Shown here in pieces: positions 1 to 21,123 of a stretch of 64,000 nucleotides of DNA (its first letter is position 1; the number at the start of each line of letters is the position of its first letter). The position numbers and the translations under genes are program-made. The notes under the pieces are model-generated. The model was not told where the DNA came from. It saw only the letters and a list, made by a program, of their open reading frames with translations, and searched no databases. Source of the DNA: Chlorella sorokiniana (taxonomy: Eukaryota > Chlorophyta > Trebouxiophyceae > Chlorellales > Chlorellaceae); assembly GCA_025917655.1 (NCBI GenBank), contig CP084620.1:248001-312000 (forward strand), in the 5' to 3' direction.

Positions 1-167
1 ACTGCTACAGCGCCCCGGCAGAGAACGCCATCATTCTCTCGTAAAGAACATGCGACTGTGATCGTGGTATAATGGCCAGATGCGCGAGACGTCTCCATGA
101 CCCTTGACTGGCACTGGGCGCGGTACGCCGACCCGAGGCAGCCCGCAAAAGCGCGCTTGCTGCTACT

Positions 168-172
168 TTACA
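168..172 (-). terminator. Poly(A) signal TGTAA of the ARIADNE gene
   Basis: TGTAA on the minus strand about 180 bases beyond the stop codon. This is the usual chlorophyte polyadenylation signal. Confidence 0.5.
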
Positions 173-351
173 GGCCTTCTGAATCTGCTGCATCAAATTG
201 TACACGCGTAGAGATACTGACTGTGCACATAACAGTACACGGGCTGTGCTGGCAGGAGCGGGCGGCTGGGGCACAAGTGCAAGGGTCGGGCGAGTGCACA
301 GTCAGCCTCCTGATCGCCTGCCGCCTGGGCGTCGCCACCAGGCGAGAGCCT

Positions 352-3300
352 TCACCTGGGCTGCCGAGGAAGGCCGCACATGTCGCACTCTGCTGTGCTG
401 GGGTCGGTCATGTGGTACGTGCAATGGCGGCATTCCCAGCCCTCAGCCTCATCCGCCTCGCCGCTCTCCTCAGCGCTCTGCCGCCGCTTGCTGGACCGAG
501 TGACGCGGCGGCTGGGCGCCGGCGCCTTGCCCGCCGCCTTGGCCCGCGCCGCAGCCTCCGCCGCAGCCGCCTCCTCTGCCTGTGCGCTCGTTCCCGCTGC
601 CTCCATGGGCACTGCAAACAGGGGGCAAAGCAAGCAGAGCTGCCCGTTCCAGCACAGCTAGAGAAGCGCAGGGCGGCAGTGCTGGCAAGCAGCAGTGCCA
701 TCCGGCCCTCCACTGCAACGCCCCTCTCATGGCTGCTTATACAGAGCCTCGATGCATCCCTTCATACCCCCTTACCATCATATTCCTTGAGCGCCTGGTC
801 CAGCCCCTTCTCGAACTCATCCACCAGCTTCTCAAAGTGGATGCGCGTTACGTCTGTCAGCCCGATCAGCTGCTCCCTGCAGCAGGATGGGAGGGGGGCT
901 TGGAGGGCAAGGCCAAGATGCTTGCCCGGCAGCACAGCTTGTGCTTTCAGGCAGGGCAGGGGAGGACGGCTTCCACTCAATGAGGGCAGCAGCTGACACC
1001 GACGTCAAGAGGGCCCCCAAACTCGCAGGTGGAACGAGGAGCGGCGCTGCAGCGGCTGCGAGCAGGGCGGCACGCCAGGCTGAGCCGGCTGCGCTGCGCA
1101 GCGCGCCTGAACACGGGCCACTCCTGCTGGAGCTGGGGCAGGGGGTCGGCGGCGGCGGGGGCCACGCTGCTGGTGCTCGGGCCGGCGTCGTCGGCCGCCT
1201 GCTTGGGCATGTAGATGAACCTGCTGAGGTCTTTCTCCACCTGCAAGGCAGGCGCGATTGGATGAGTGGGTACCCCAAGAAGGAGACGACGGCGGAACGG
1301 CACCTCGAACCACGCATGCAGGGGTGCAAGCGTGGCTGAAGTAGCAGCCGGCCTGGTCAGGCAGGGCGGGGCCGGACACCAGGCACCACATACCCAGCGC
1401 CGCTTCGGCGGCACGCTATAAAACAGCGGCAGCAGTAACAGCCATGCACGGTGGTGCTGCAGGGTGTACCGCAAGGTGTACCGAAAGGTGTACCGCTCAC
1501 CTTGTGGTGCAGCTTCTCTAGGTAGTGCTCCGCCTGGCCCTGCAGCGGGGGCAGCAGCGGGGGAGGGAGGGGCGAAAAGGGGGCAGGCATGGGTGTGGGC
1601 GATGCCGCTTGGCTGCACAGCCTCAGCTGCGTGTCGGCGCTGGGCCTCTGCAGCCTTTACCAGTGGCCCAACGAGGCCCCAGCGGGCCGGCGGGAGCGTC
1701 AAGAGCGCTAGTAAAGTTGCCTGCAGGTACAGCCAGCCGCTGCCTGCGATGCAAGAGCGCAGTGAAGGCGCAGGCTACACGGGGGCGCACCTGGTTGAAC
1801 TCGAAGAACTCTTGCTGCTGCCCCAGCCGCTCCTTGTCCTCCGTGCTGGCGTCCAGGCTGTCGGCAAAGGCGTAGTACGCGGTGGCGTACGTCCACTTGA
1901 GCACGCGGCGGCATTGCACGACCTGGAAGTGCAGCAGCACGGGAAAGGTGGGGTGCAGGTCAAAATGGAGGTTGGGGATCCGCGGACTTGCCGAGGCTGG
2001 GTTGTAGGTGGACAGCGGGAGCCCATTGCTGGCTGATGGCACAGCAGGCCCCCACGCTATGTCGACACCCCGTTGGCTCCCAAAACACACACCAAGGAAC
2101 GTGCCCTGGTACAGTGAACGCCAAAGAGCGGCCCCACAGCCCCTGTGTTTGCAGCGCTCCACCAGCTTCTCCACTGCACCACCCCCGCCCCCACCTGCAT
2201 CCACGCGTCCACCACAAACTTGAGCTGGCTGGTGGGCGTGGCGGTGTTCTCGCTCAGCTGCTCCTGCTGCTCCTCCCGGAATCGCTTCGCCATGGCCAGC
2301 GCCTGCGGGGGCGCAGGGGCGGAGGAGGGGCAGGGCCGGCGTGAGGCACGAGAGGAGGGGGCAGGGCCGGCGGGGGAGCACGAGAGGAGGGGGCAGGGCC
2401 GGCGGGGGAGCACGAGAGGAGGGGGCAGGGCCGGCGTGAGGCACGAGAGGAGGGGAGCGTGGCAGGCCCAGATGGCAGGTGCAACACCCATGATACACAC
2501 AGGCCTTGCGATGCGGCAACGCGCCCTTCCACTGCCCCGGCCGCAAAAGCTACCAAAAAAAGACGTGGACCTTCGTTTTTCTTGCCCGTTGGCGACACAA
2601 GTTCTGCCGCGATACCCCCACCTTCCGCCCACCTTCTTGCGGGACGAATCGTTCTCCGCCCAGCGGTGCCAGTAGTGCATGTAGCGCTCCAAGCAGGCCC
2701 GGGCGTGGGCGCGCTGCCGCTCCTGTTCGTCGAACTCGCCCTTCTCCACCGCCTTCTTGAACCTGGGGGCAGCGGGGCAGGAGGGCGGAGGGTGGGGTGG
2801 GGGTGGGTGTTGGGGGGCTACAATGCAGTCGAGAGGCTGAAAAGGCCACCCCCAAACGCATGCTTCTGCACACAGCGAGGCGCAAGAAGCAGGAGCACAC
2901 TGTGGCCGGTGGCCTGCTTGGTCACGCGCCAGCCGCCGATGGACGGGACGCTCACTTGTTGCAGTTGTAGAAGCCACCGGTGCGCTCGCCGTGCTCCGAC
3001 CAGGGGCCCTGGCACAGCCAGCAGAACTCGTGGCGGCACTGCGAGCACGTCATGTGCATGCAGCCCTGGTTCTTCTCAATGGGCCGCCTGCAAGGAAGGA
3101 GCAGCAAGATCCAAGGAACGAACAGGCGCGGCGGTCAAACGTGGTCAAGGGCGGCGAGGCGGTCGCGGTGGGCACTCTGGCTGACGAGTCTCTGCAGCTC
3201 CCAGCAACACAAGCGGCATGGCAGCGGCACGCAAGCCCTGCGACCGTCGGGGACGCACGTGCACTTGGGGCAAGGCTTTGTGTTGGCGAGGATCCAGGTC

Positions 3301-5770
3301 ATGTTCTCGCTCTCCGCGCTGTTCTTGATCTGCGCATGGCAGGGCGTCCAGCGGCGTACACATGTCAAATGGCGCCCTCCCATCTGGCCACGGTTTTTGA
3401 CTACCCATGCAGCTCGAAGCTGTGCAACTCGCTGGAAGACTAGGCATTACGTGCCGAAATGCAGCACAGGCCTGCGCCTCAAACAGGAAGGGCAGTACCG
3501 CGGAACCCACCAGCCACTTGCGCACGGTCTCGCAGTCCACCGGGCGGTGCGCCTCCTCCTTGCAGTTGAAGCAGAAGGCGGCGCCGCAGCGGCAGAAGAC
3601 GTCCTGTGCCGCTCCCCGCTGATCGCTCATGCTGACCACTGCATTCTGGCAGTCTGCGGCATGGGAAGAGGGGGTGAACAGCAGGAGGGGCGGTGTAGGA
3701 TCAAGCGCGGAAGGTGAGCTTCTGTGGCGTGGGCTGTGTCGTGGCGAGGCAGCAATCAAACGGTGATGCCGCAGTAGACGTTGCTCCAGGGAGGCCCCTG
3801 GCGGCCAGCAATCCAGGGCAGGCGGACGCCAGCGCAAACGCAACATCGCTGCCGTGGCGGGAAGCCGGCCCCGGCGTTCGGCATCGCGCTGACCTGGCGC
3901 GGGGCACCACACAATCTGGCGCTGGTCATCCACGAAGGAGCGTACTGCGAACTCCTCGTACCGCCCGCGGTGGGGGCCGTCCGCCACCGCTGAGATCACG
4001 CGGCGCGGCACAGCTGCCTTGCAGTCTGCAGGAGGGGCGTGGAGCGGGGTGAAAGGGTAGGGTGGCGCGTGAGAGCTGAGAATGACGAGGATTGCCGCAA
4101 GAGGCGGCTGCAAGGGGACAAGAAAGGGATGCAACCACCCCAGGCCGGGCAGCCGAAAGGTTGAGACGCAGCGCAGAGCCCCCATTCGCCCCTCCACACG
4201 CGCAGACATGGGCGGCAGGCGCTGAGCAGCTGGCAGGGGCTTGCCTGGGTCGGGGCAGCGCAGGTCAAGGCAGGAGGGCCCCGAGTCAACCGCAGTGTGG
4301 ATGTATCCGCGCCAGCAGTCCTGCAGCGGCGTGCGGGCAACCAGCGCAGCGCTGTCGACTTGCCGCCAACACGTGGACCGCCGCGGCCCGACTTAAGGCG
4401 GTCAGCGGCCTGGGGGCACCGCTGGCCTCACAGGCTGTCTCTGAGAGAGGCACAGGTCTGCTGGTAGCGGAATCGCACAGTGGTGTACTGCCCCCTGTGC
4501 ACCACTCAAGTCCGTACTGCCTCACCTTGCAGTAAAAGTGCTTGCAGCGTGCAGACAGCATGTCCTGGACCGGGAACGGCTCGAAGCAGATCTTGCAGAC
4601 CTCCTGCGAAACAATATAGGCAACGCAATGAGCGCAAATGCTTGGAAGCCCCACGCACAGCAACAGCACGTAGGATGAGTCGGCGCTCGCTGGCCCTCGC
4701 CCAGCAGCGGCCGCTCGAGGGCGTGAGCAACAGCGGCTCAAGCACGCTGAGTAGCCGCCGCAATCACTGAGCCGCTGCTTCTCCTGCGGTCGCGGCGGCT
4801 CCCCACACAGCTTGGCTGGCTGCACGTGAACCGCGGCAACGCACCTCCTTGCGTCGCGGGGCTGGCTGCTCATCCACCAGCCCAACCCGCTGCTGCACGC
4901 CCTCCGGATCTGTAAACCACTCCTCCTGCAGCCACAAGGAGGTCAATTGCAGGCAGAATCAGCAGCAAACTGCAACCCCGCCCGGGATGGCCACCGAGGC
5001 GCAGGGCTCAACCAGCCAGGTGGTTGCGGCAGTCCAGCTGCGCCTGCTTCCGTTGACCACCATTGACCACCGACTCAGCGCCACAAGCCAGAAGGCCGCC
5101 CGCTGAAACGCTAGGCAAAGAGGCCGAAGGGCAGCACCCAGCACTGCTAGGCGTGCAGTCTTCGCAGCTGCGGTTGGGCAGCTCAGCCTGCTGACCTGCA
5201 GCCGGGTGAGGTCCCACTTGTAGAAGCGCAGCACCCGCGTGGCCTCCGCCTCGCTGATGCACAGCAGGTCCACCACCTGGCCCACGGCGGCGCCCAGCCG
5301 CTCCCGCAGCTCCTCCTTGTTCAGCACAACAAAGGTTTTCTGCGCGGGGCGGGGCAGGCGGCGAACAGGAGGGTGTGGCGGGCACAAGCAGGAGGCAGCA
5401 GCAGAAGCGACACAAGCTTGCCAGGCACTGAGGGTTGAACCAGCCCGCCAGTAACGCAGGGCGTGGCTGCAATGCGTTGGCGGCATGGACAGCGCACGGC
5501 CGGGCCTTGCTGCTGGGCAGGCTGGCGGCAGAGCCTGCCGCCAATCTGCTGGACGGCCGACTGACGGCGCAGGGCAGTCAGGGAAGTGTCGTGGGCGACG
5601 GGGGCAGTGATCACAGGCTGAAGGGCGGCCATGACTCGCACCTTGGCCACCTTTGCCACGGGTGACGCCGCCTCGGCCTCATCCTCGCTGTAAGCATAGC
5701 CCTCGTCGCCGCTGGAGTAGGCAGGCTCGCTGCCCATCTCGTAGTCGCTGTCTCCGTAATCATCGCTCAT
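352..5770 (-). CDS. ARI: ARIADNE-type RBR E3 ubiquitin ligase
   Basis: Multi-exon gene read right to left. The start at 5770 gives an acidic N terminus ([16 protein letters not shown]) typical of plant ARIADNE proteins. RING1 begins near 4600 (CKICFEPF). The linker ends in WCPAPG near 3900. The in-between-RING exon lies near 3500-3660, with [22 protein letters not shown]2 is split over 3320-2960: NTKPCPKC, then [18 protein letters not shown], whose MTC cysteine matches the ubiquitin-accepting cysteine of RBR ligases. Helical Ariadne-domain exons follow at about 2760-800. The last exon ends with a RanBP2-type zinc finger (WECRHC...CDMCGLPR) just before the TGA at 352-354, the plant ARI arrangement. 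RBR ligases take ubiquitin from an E2 onto that cysteine before passing it to a substrate. The gene is divergent from PRP22. Exon borders are approximate. Confidence 0.9.
2327..2456. repeat. GC-rich minisatellite, about four units of 31-32 bp
   Basis: Four tandem copies of a unit containing GCACGAGAGGAGGGGGCAGG, with small variants (GTGAGG or GGGGGA before the GCACGAG core). It lies in an intron of the ARIADNE gene and shows no coding character. Confidence 0.85.
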
Positions 5771-6193
5771 GGCTGCCGCCTCTGCGGGCCCAGGCCCGCG
5801 AGGACACGCTTGGACTTAGTCCACAAGCCAGCAGATCAATGAAGGTTTGGCTGAACAGGGGCTTTGCAGGAAACAAACTCATGTATCGTATTCCTGTCGC
5901 AATGAGGCCCGGAGTTTTGCTCCCCGGCTGCTGCGTCCTGCTACGACCTGCGAGACGGCATGAACCCAGCAGCCGTCAGCTGTTCACATTTTCTCGACTC
6001 CATATCCATCACACGACTTGAACCAACGGGCGAAGGAGGTCCTGGGCCTCGCTGCCTTGCAGCGGGCCTCTGCAGGCGCTCTCTGTGTCGATTGGCAGCC
6101 CTATAATTGCATCGATAGTGTACCACAGCACATATTCGTGTGAAGCGACTCGCCATAGGCCTGCACGCCCTGTTGGGCGAAACCATCTCGGCC
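5771..6193. promoter_or_regulatory. Shared 5' region of ARIADNE and PRP22
   Basis: Only 423 bases separate the two divergent start codons, so both promoters and 5' UTRs must lie here. I see no convincing TATA box. A CCTATAATTGCA stretch lies near 6100. Confidence 0.5.
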
Positions 6194-16211
<10,018 letters not shown>

Positions 16212-16511
16212 TGCGCGTGCGGGCCAGCAGAGGAGCAGGGCGGGAGCCGGATGGCAGCGCCGCTGCCCGCCCCGTCGGCTGCTGCCCAGTGCCCGGACAT
16301 CTCCCTGCCCGGCGGCGTGGTGCTTGCACCCGTGCCTTGGAACCCCAGCATGCCGTTGGAAACTCATACCCACTGCTCTGATTGCCCTCCAGGCTGCCTT
16401 CAAGCATGTTGCTGCGCCCATGCTGACAGCGGCGGCAACTGCAGCGGCGTCAGTGCCCAACCTCTTGTCATGTGCTGTCAGCTGCTCACTTTGCAAGTCG
16501 CTGATCTGCTG

Positions 16512-16516
16512 TGTAA
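16512..16516 (+). terminator. Poly(A) signal TGTAA of PRP22
   Basis: TGTAA (TGTAATCATAAAC) about 300 bases past the stop codon. The same signal is carried in the downstream copies at 17489 and 21433. Confidence 0.5.
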
Positions 16517-16980
16517 TCATAAACTTCAATGGCTTTGCTCATCATGCATGCAGCCACTGGTAGAGCTGGCAATTGAGCGCTGTGCCAGCTGGGCAAACGC
16601 TGGGCTTGCAGGCCGCTTGAAGCGGCTGCCGGCTGCACGGCCTTGTGTCCATCCTTCTGCATGCCTTGTTAAGTGCGACGAGGCATCCAAACCCAAGACA
16701 GAGTTCCTGGCCGCCTGCTGCCGCAGTCTACAGCGCGGCTGAGTCCAGGGGAGTCACTGCCCCCTGCTCATTTGGGCATCATGAAGCATGCATGCCTGCT
16801 GGGTGAGTGGCCCGAGCCTGATGATCTCTTGGTTGGAAGCAGCCAGGCCCCCACCACCGGCCCCACCTTGTTTGGCCAGCCTGCCACAGCACAATGATCG
16901 CATCAATGCACATGGCCTGCCTGCGTGTGGCTGAACAGGCTGCTACCGGCCAGGCCGACAACGGTGGCGGCACCCAGCGG

Positions 16981-17890
16981 CGACCCTAATGATTGGCGTT
17001 TGAGCAAAGTGCGAAAAACCTTTTCTGTTGTGCTGTGCATGCTGTGCTGGCTGTGGCCGCGCCGCACGGCCACCTGCGGCCGTTGGGGCGTGGCTGTGGT
17101 CACCGCCAGTTGTGCTGCAGCTGCTGCTCCCTTGCTCAGACCGCTCACAGCGTGCCTTGTGCTGTTGCCCACCTGCAGAGGAGGGGCTGATGCGTGTGTG
17201 GGCCAGCGGAGGAGCAGGGCGGGAGCCGGCTGGCAGCGCCGCTGCCCGCCCCGTCGGCTGCCGCCCAGCGCCCGGACATCTCCCTTGCCGGCGGCGTGGC
17301 CCTTGCACCCGTGCCTTGGAACCCCAGCATGCCGTTGGAAACCTAAACCCACTGCTCTGATTGCCCTCCAGGCCGCCTGCAAGCATCTCGCTGCTCCCAT
17401 GCTGACAGCGGTGGCAACTGCAGCGGCGTCAGTGCCCAACCTCTTGTCATTTGCTGTCAGCTGCAATTCTGCAGTCGCTGATCTGCTGTGTAATCATAAA
17501 CTTCAATGGCTTTGCTCATCATGCATGCAGCCACTGGTAGAGCTGGCAATTGAGCGCTGCGCCAGCTGAGCAAACGCTGGGCTTGCAGGCCACTTGAAGC
17601 GGCGGCTGGCTGCACGGCCTAATGTCCATCCTTCTGCATGCCTTGTTACGTGCAAGGAGGCATCCAAACCCAAGACAGAGTCCCTGGCTGCCTGCTGCCG
17701 CAGTCGACAGCGCGGCTGAGTCCAGGGGAGTCGCTGCACCCGCTTCATTTGGGCATCATGAAGCATGCATGCCTGCTGGGTGAGTGGCTCGAGCCTGACA
17801 ATCTCTTGGTTGGAAGCAGGCAGGCCCCCACCACAACCCCGCCTTGTTTGGCCAGCGAGCCGCAGCACAATATTTGCCTCAAGGCACATG
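16981..17890 (+). pseudogene. Segmental duplication, copy 2 (PRP22 3'-end fragment)
   Basis: A direct copy of 16001-16910 that begins inside the penultimate PRP22 exon (CGACCCTAATGATTGGCG) and includes the intron, the final short exon, the stop and the 3' UTR with TGTAA. About 70 bases separate the copies. It has no helicase body, so it cannot make PRP22. It could act as an alternative terminal exon and poly(A) region if transcription reads through. Confidence 0.85.
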
Positions 17891-18333
17891 GCCTGCCTCT
17901 GCAGAGGCAGCTGCCTTCTCCCCTAACAAACGCAGGCCTGCCCGGTTTGTCCTCGTCAGCCTTTTGCTGCTACTCGCCCTGGGCTCTGTTTCTCAATACA
18001 TTGACAGGCATGGCTCCCTGTGCCGACGTGTCTTTGCAGGCCTGCTGCTGGCGGCTCTGCTGCTCTTCCCTGCCAACGGCAGCGGCTTGGGGGCCCTTGA
18101 AGCGCGTGAGTTGGTCTCCTGCGGTGAGGGCGGCCAGCAGATTCAGGAACAATGCGGCACGGCCGCCGGTGTGGGTGTCCAGGTATTGAATCACGGTCGT
18201 CAGGCAAACCTCGACGATATCGATACTGGATGGGAAATGGCAGCAGCATCTAGATCTGCAGGAGGCACGTCGACACTCTTAGGGCTGCAGGCAGCTGCAG
18301 CTCACCCGGTGGGCGTCCTGCGCAGGCCTACGA
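17891..18333. other. Exon-like minus-strand fragment of unknown gene
   Basis: On the minus strand at 17970-18194 a compact open stretch reads IQYLDTHTGGRAALFLNLLA and continues LTRFKGPQAAA. Its composition suggests former or present coding sequence. I do not recognise the family. It lies between the PRP22 duplication and the first palindrome, and no complete gene can be assembled around it. Confidence 0.3.
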
Positions 18334-18793
18334 CAGCATCGACAGCGCAAGGGCACACATGCTGCGAGCAGCATTGCAGGCAAGGGCATAACAGGCATGT
18401 GTTGGCGTACCTTGTCAGTATCCGTCGTTTTCACGATAAGTCGGTTGTCAGGCTTCATCTTGGAAAAGAACTTATGTAGCAGAGTCTTCCATACATGCTT
18501 GTTGCTGATTACTGTGGCACAAGGGAGGCCGTGAGAGTGCTCCAAGTGCTCCAAGGCTGCCTGCACAAGCTCAGCTGGCAGACTCGGAGCACTCTCATGG
18601 CCTCCCTTGTGCCACAGGGTTGGGCAATAAGCATGTATGAAAGACTCTGCTGCACATTTTCTTTCCCAGCTTAATCCCGACGACCGGCTCATCGTGAAAA
18701 TGCTGGATACTGAAAAGGTACGCCAACACCTGCATGGCCATGCCCTTGCCTGCAATGCTGATCGCAGCACGTGTGCCCTTGCGCTGTCTATGC
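18334..18793. repeat. Palindrome 1: head-to-head exon duplication
   Basis: Left arm about 18334-18548 and right arm about 18577-18793 are inverted copies, roughly 80 percent alike, with a spacer of about 30 bases. Read outward from the centre, each arm has an acceptor (GTGCCACAG), an exon-like core and a donor (AAG/GTACGCC). The minus-strand core reads KFFSKMKPDNRLIVKTTDTD and the plus-strand core FLSQLNPDDRLIVKMLDTEK, so both still resemble the same peptide. Family unknown. Confidence 0.85.
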
Positions 18794-19200
18794 AAAAGCT
18801 CTTGCTTCCTCTTTAGACGGCCTCAAACGCCAGACCGGTGCCCGGACAGTAGGACCTGGCCGTCTGCCGAGTTGCACTGCCCCCAGCTTTCAGTGCTCAA
18901 GTCATCCTTGCAGTGGCGTCGCTGACTCACAGCGCTCATGGCATGAGGGCTGCCAAGCATGCACCCGCGCTGCTGCGCCCTGGCTGCACTGTGCACGACT
19001 CGTTGCTCTGCTTTTTTTTGTCACCGCCCCCTGCCTCCCGCCTTTGCAGCTGGACTTGGCCCTGGTGGCACACGAGGTGCGCCAGTGCGGCGTGCACTCC
19101 TTCCATGGCCCCTGCCTGGGACTCGCCGACATCGATGCCGCTGATCGCTCCCTCTCCTGCCCGCTGGGCCCCCTCCCGGCTGGCGAGACGGCCTCCTTAT

Positions 19201-19367
19201 TCAGCAGCAGCATTTACCCCTGGCCAGGATGTTCTTTGCGGATGCCTCGGGGCCCAGCAGCACGTGCCCAGCAGTGGCAAAGGAGGCCGTGCTGGGCAGG
19301 CCTGGGTTGCTGAACCCCCAGGCATCCGCAGAGAACATCCTGGCCACGGGTAAATGCCGCTGCTGAA
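19201..19367. repeat. Palindrome 2
   Basis: Arms of about 46 bases (CAGCAGCATTTACCCCTGG ... CACGGGTAAATGCCGCTGCTG) surround a centre of about 75 bases that itself contains a smaller inverted repeat (CCCAGCAGCACG / CGTGCTGGG). It could fold into a long stem. Confidence 0.8.
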
Positions 19368-19946
19368 AGCCTGTAAAGTGCGTAGATGTGCAGGGAAATG
19401 GCAGCCTGAATGACAGCCTGCTTGCAGATTGCACTCACAAGCGCTGCGTCTCGTTAACCGCGCGCTGTGCATGCTGACTCTTCCTTCTGCAGGCAACCGC
19501 GGCAAGGTGCGCCAGGGGTACCAGGCAATCAAGTGACAGAAGGCAGCAGACCACATTGCCGCCAAGGTTGCTGAGTTTCAGCTGGTGCTCAGCACGCTGC
19601 ACACCACGCTGCTGGACGAGGCTGAGGGCAAAGCCGAGAAGCTGGAGGAAGCTGAGCCCGGCAGCCTGGCCCGCCCCCTGCTGTGGCGCGCGCACGTCTA
19701 CCGCCTGCACTGGCTGGCCGTTCGCGACAGCGGGGCTTCCTTGAGGATGTCGCCGCCAAGCTGCTGCCGCTGGGAGCCGAGCTGGACTTCACGCGCACAT
19801 TCCCGCGCAACGCTGCTGTGTTGGCCATGCTGCTGGCCGCCGTGGGCGCCGAGGACGGCCTGCTGCTGTCTAACTGTCCTCACTCTGGCATCCTCCTCAA
19901 TCAGTGCATACAGCATGATGTTCCCCTCGTCGGCCGCCGTGCCAAG

Positions 19947-20226
19947 CTCAGTCTGCAGGTCGGCGGCGCTCTTGCCCGGGCACAGCGCCTCCACCATGGG
20001 GCGCACGGTGATGGAGGGAATGAGTTCCAGGACCGCCTGCGCGCTGATGCCCCAGAAAGTAGGGCAGTCAGACAACAGCAGGCCGTGCTGCATCTGTCTG
20101 ACTGCCCTACATTCTGGGGCATCAGCGCGCAGGCGGTCCTGGAACTCATTCCCTCCATCACCATGCACCCCATGGTGGAGCCGCTGTGCCCGGGCAAGAG
20201 TGCCGCCGATCTGCAGGCTGAGCTGA
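19947..20226. repeat. Palindrome 3: head-to-head exon duplication
   Basis: Two arms of about 130 bases, over 90 percent alike, separated by about 16 bases. Both arms read the same peptide on opposite strands: FWGISAQAVLELIPSITV on minus and FWGISAQAVLELIPSITM on plus, each followed by CPGKSAADLQ.EL. Most differences leave the peptide similar. Confidence 0.9.
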
Positions 20227-20250
20227 GCGCGGTCTTGCTTCGTGCTGCCG

Positions 20251-20400
20251 CCGCTCACCCTCCTCAGTCAGTGCATTCAGCATGATGTTGTCCTCATCGG
20301 CCGTCGTGCTCCTGATGCGGTGGCGTGCTCATGATGCGGCGGCCGATGAGGACAACATCATGCTGTATGCACTGACTGAGGAGGATGTGAGGGTGGGCGG
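20251..20400. repeat. Palindrome 4: head-to-head exon duplication
   Basis: Arms of about 50 bases around a centre of about 35 bases. The plus-strand arm reads ADEDNIMLYALTEEDVR. A third copy of this segment lies at 19878-19946 on the minus strand (ADEGNIMLYALIEEDAR), where it continues directly from the palindrome 3 exon. That shows the original order of these pieces. Confidence 0.85.
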
Positions 20401-20629
20401 CGGCAGCACGCAGCATGTCGCACAGGGCTCTCCGCCGCATGCCAGCTTGCCCTGTTTGCAGATCAGAGTGGAGTGGCGCTGGCACTTGGACGCTTCCGCA
20501 CCTGCAGGACTCATGCTTACTGCGCCTGTTATGCTTTTCCGCCCCCTCGCTGCGTCATGTGCAGGCCGTCATTGCCGCCAAACCTGCCATCACAGTGGAG
20601 GACGCCATCGAGGAATTGCTAGAGCAGAA

Positions 20630-20770
20630 GCCAGCCTGCTGCAGCTCACTTCGCAAGGTCCCTAAACACGCGCTGGCCGCACTTCAGGCCCAGCATCTCG
20701 ATGGCGTCCTCCCGAAGTGCGGCCAGCGCGTGTTCAGAGACCTGTGAAGTGTGAGCTGCAGCTGGCTGGT
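20630..20770. repeat. Palindrome 5
   Basis: Arms of about 58 bases (CAGCTCACTTCGCAAGGTCC ... and its inverted copy) around a centre of about 22 bases. It follows directly after the plus-strand exon-like stretch AITVEDAIEELLEQKP. Confidence 0.8.
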
Positions 20771-20860
20771 TCCTGCTCTGGCACTCACTCCAATGTCCAC
20801 TGTCGACAAGGGTTGTTGCAGCCGCAGCCCTGCAATGGTGCTTTGCAGGAAGCGCTTGGG

Positions 20861-21043
20861 CAGCTGGCGGAAGCTGACGGGCAAAATCAAGCTGGATCAC
20901 ATCACGCCCCAGCTGATAACATCGATTGAAGTGCAGTTGCAAACGGCCTGCTCTGCAGCCAGTGCCCCCTGCACTTCAATCGATGATATCAGCTGGGCCG
21001 TGATGTGATTCAGCTCGATTTTGCCCGGCAGCTTCCGCCAGTT
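20861..21043. repeat. Palindrome 6: head-to-head exon duplication
   Basis: Arms of about 75 bases separated by about 35 bases. The plus arm reads WRKLTGKIKLDHITPQLITS and the minus arm WRKLPGKIELNHITAQLISS. Five of these 20 residues differ, three of them conservatively (K/E, D/N, T/S among the changes), and both strands stay open. Confidence 0.85.
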
Positions 21044-21123
21044 TGGGCACTGGCTGCAGAGCGGGCCGTTTGCAACTGGCCCTTTCCTGTATCGCGCTGC
21101 AGCCGAGCTGCATCTTATACAAG

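Larger units (their letters stand above)
18830..20760 (+). pseudogene. Exon-like remnants of an unrecognised gene
   Basis: Plus-strand stretches look coding but are in different frames and broken by palindromes: LDLALVAHEVRQCGVHSFHG (from 19049), ADHIAAKVAEFQLVLSTLHT continuing into a Glu/Lys-rich segment (19550-19735), FLEDVAAKLLPLGAELDFTR (19740-19870), FWGISAQAVLELIPSIT (20115) and AVIAAKPAITVEDAIEELLE (20563). I recognise no family and cannot join these into one frame. They may be a rearranged copy of a gene that exists intact elsewhere. Confidence 0.35.

Noticed and set aside
60-115. tRNA-like start (GTGGTATAATGGCCAGATGCGCGAG)
   Set aside because: It resembles a D-arm, but no anticodon stem or TTCGA-type T-arm and no closing acceptor stem follow. 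It is probably chance or a decayed tRNA fragment.
97-996. Long plus-strand open frame opposite the ARIADNE 3' exons
   Set aside because: The minus strand carries conserved Ariadne and RanBP2-finger sequence here. High GC makes long shadow frames common across this window.
18334-21043. Palindromes as terminal inverted repeats of DNA transposons
   Set aside because: The arms hold exon-like sequence with splice motifs rather than short shared termini, no target-site duplications are visible, and no transposase lies between them.
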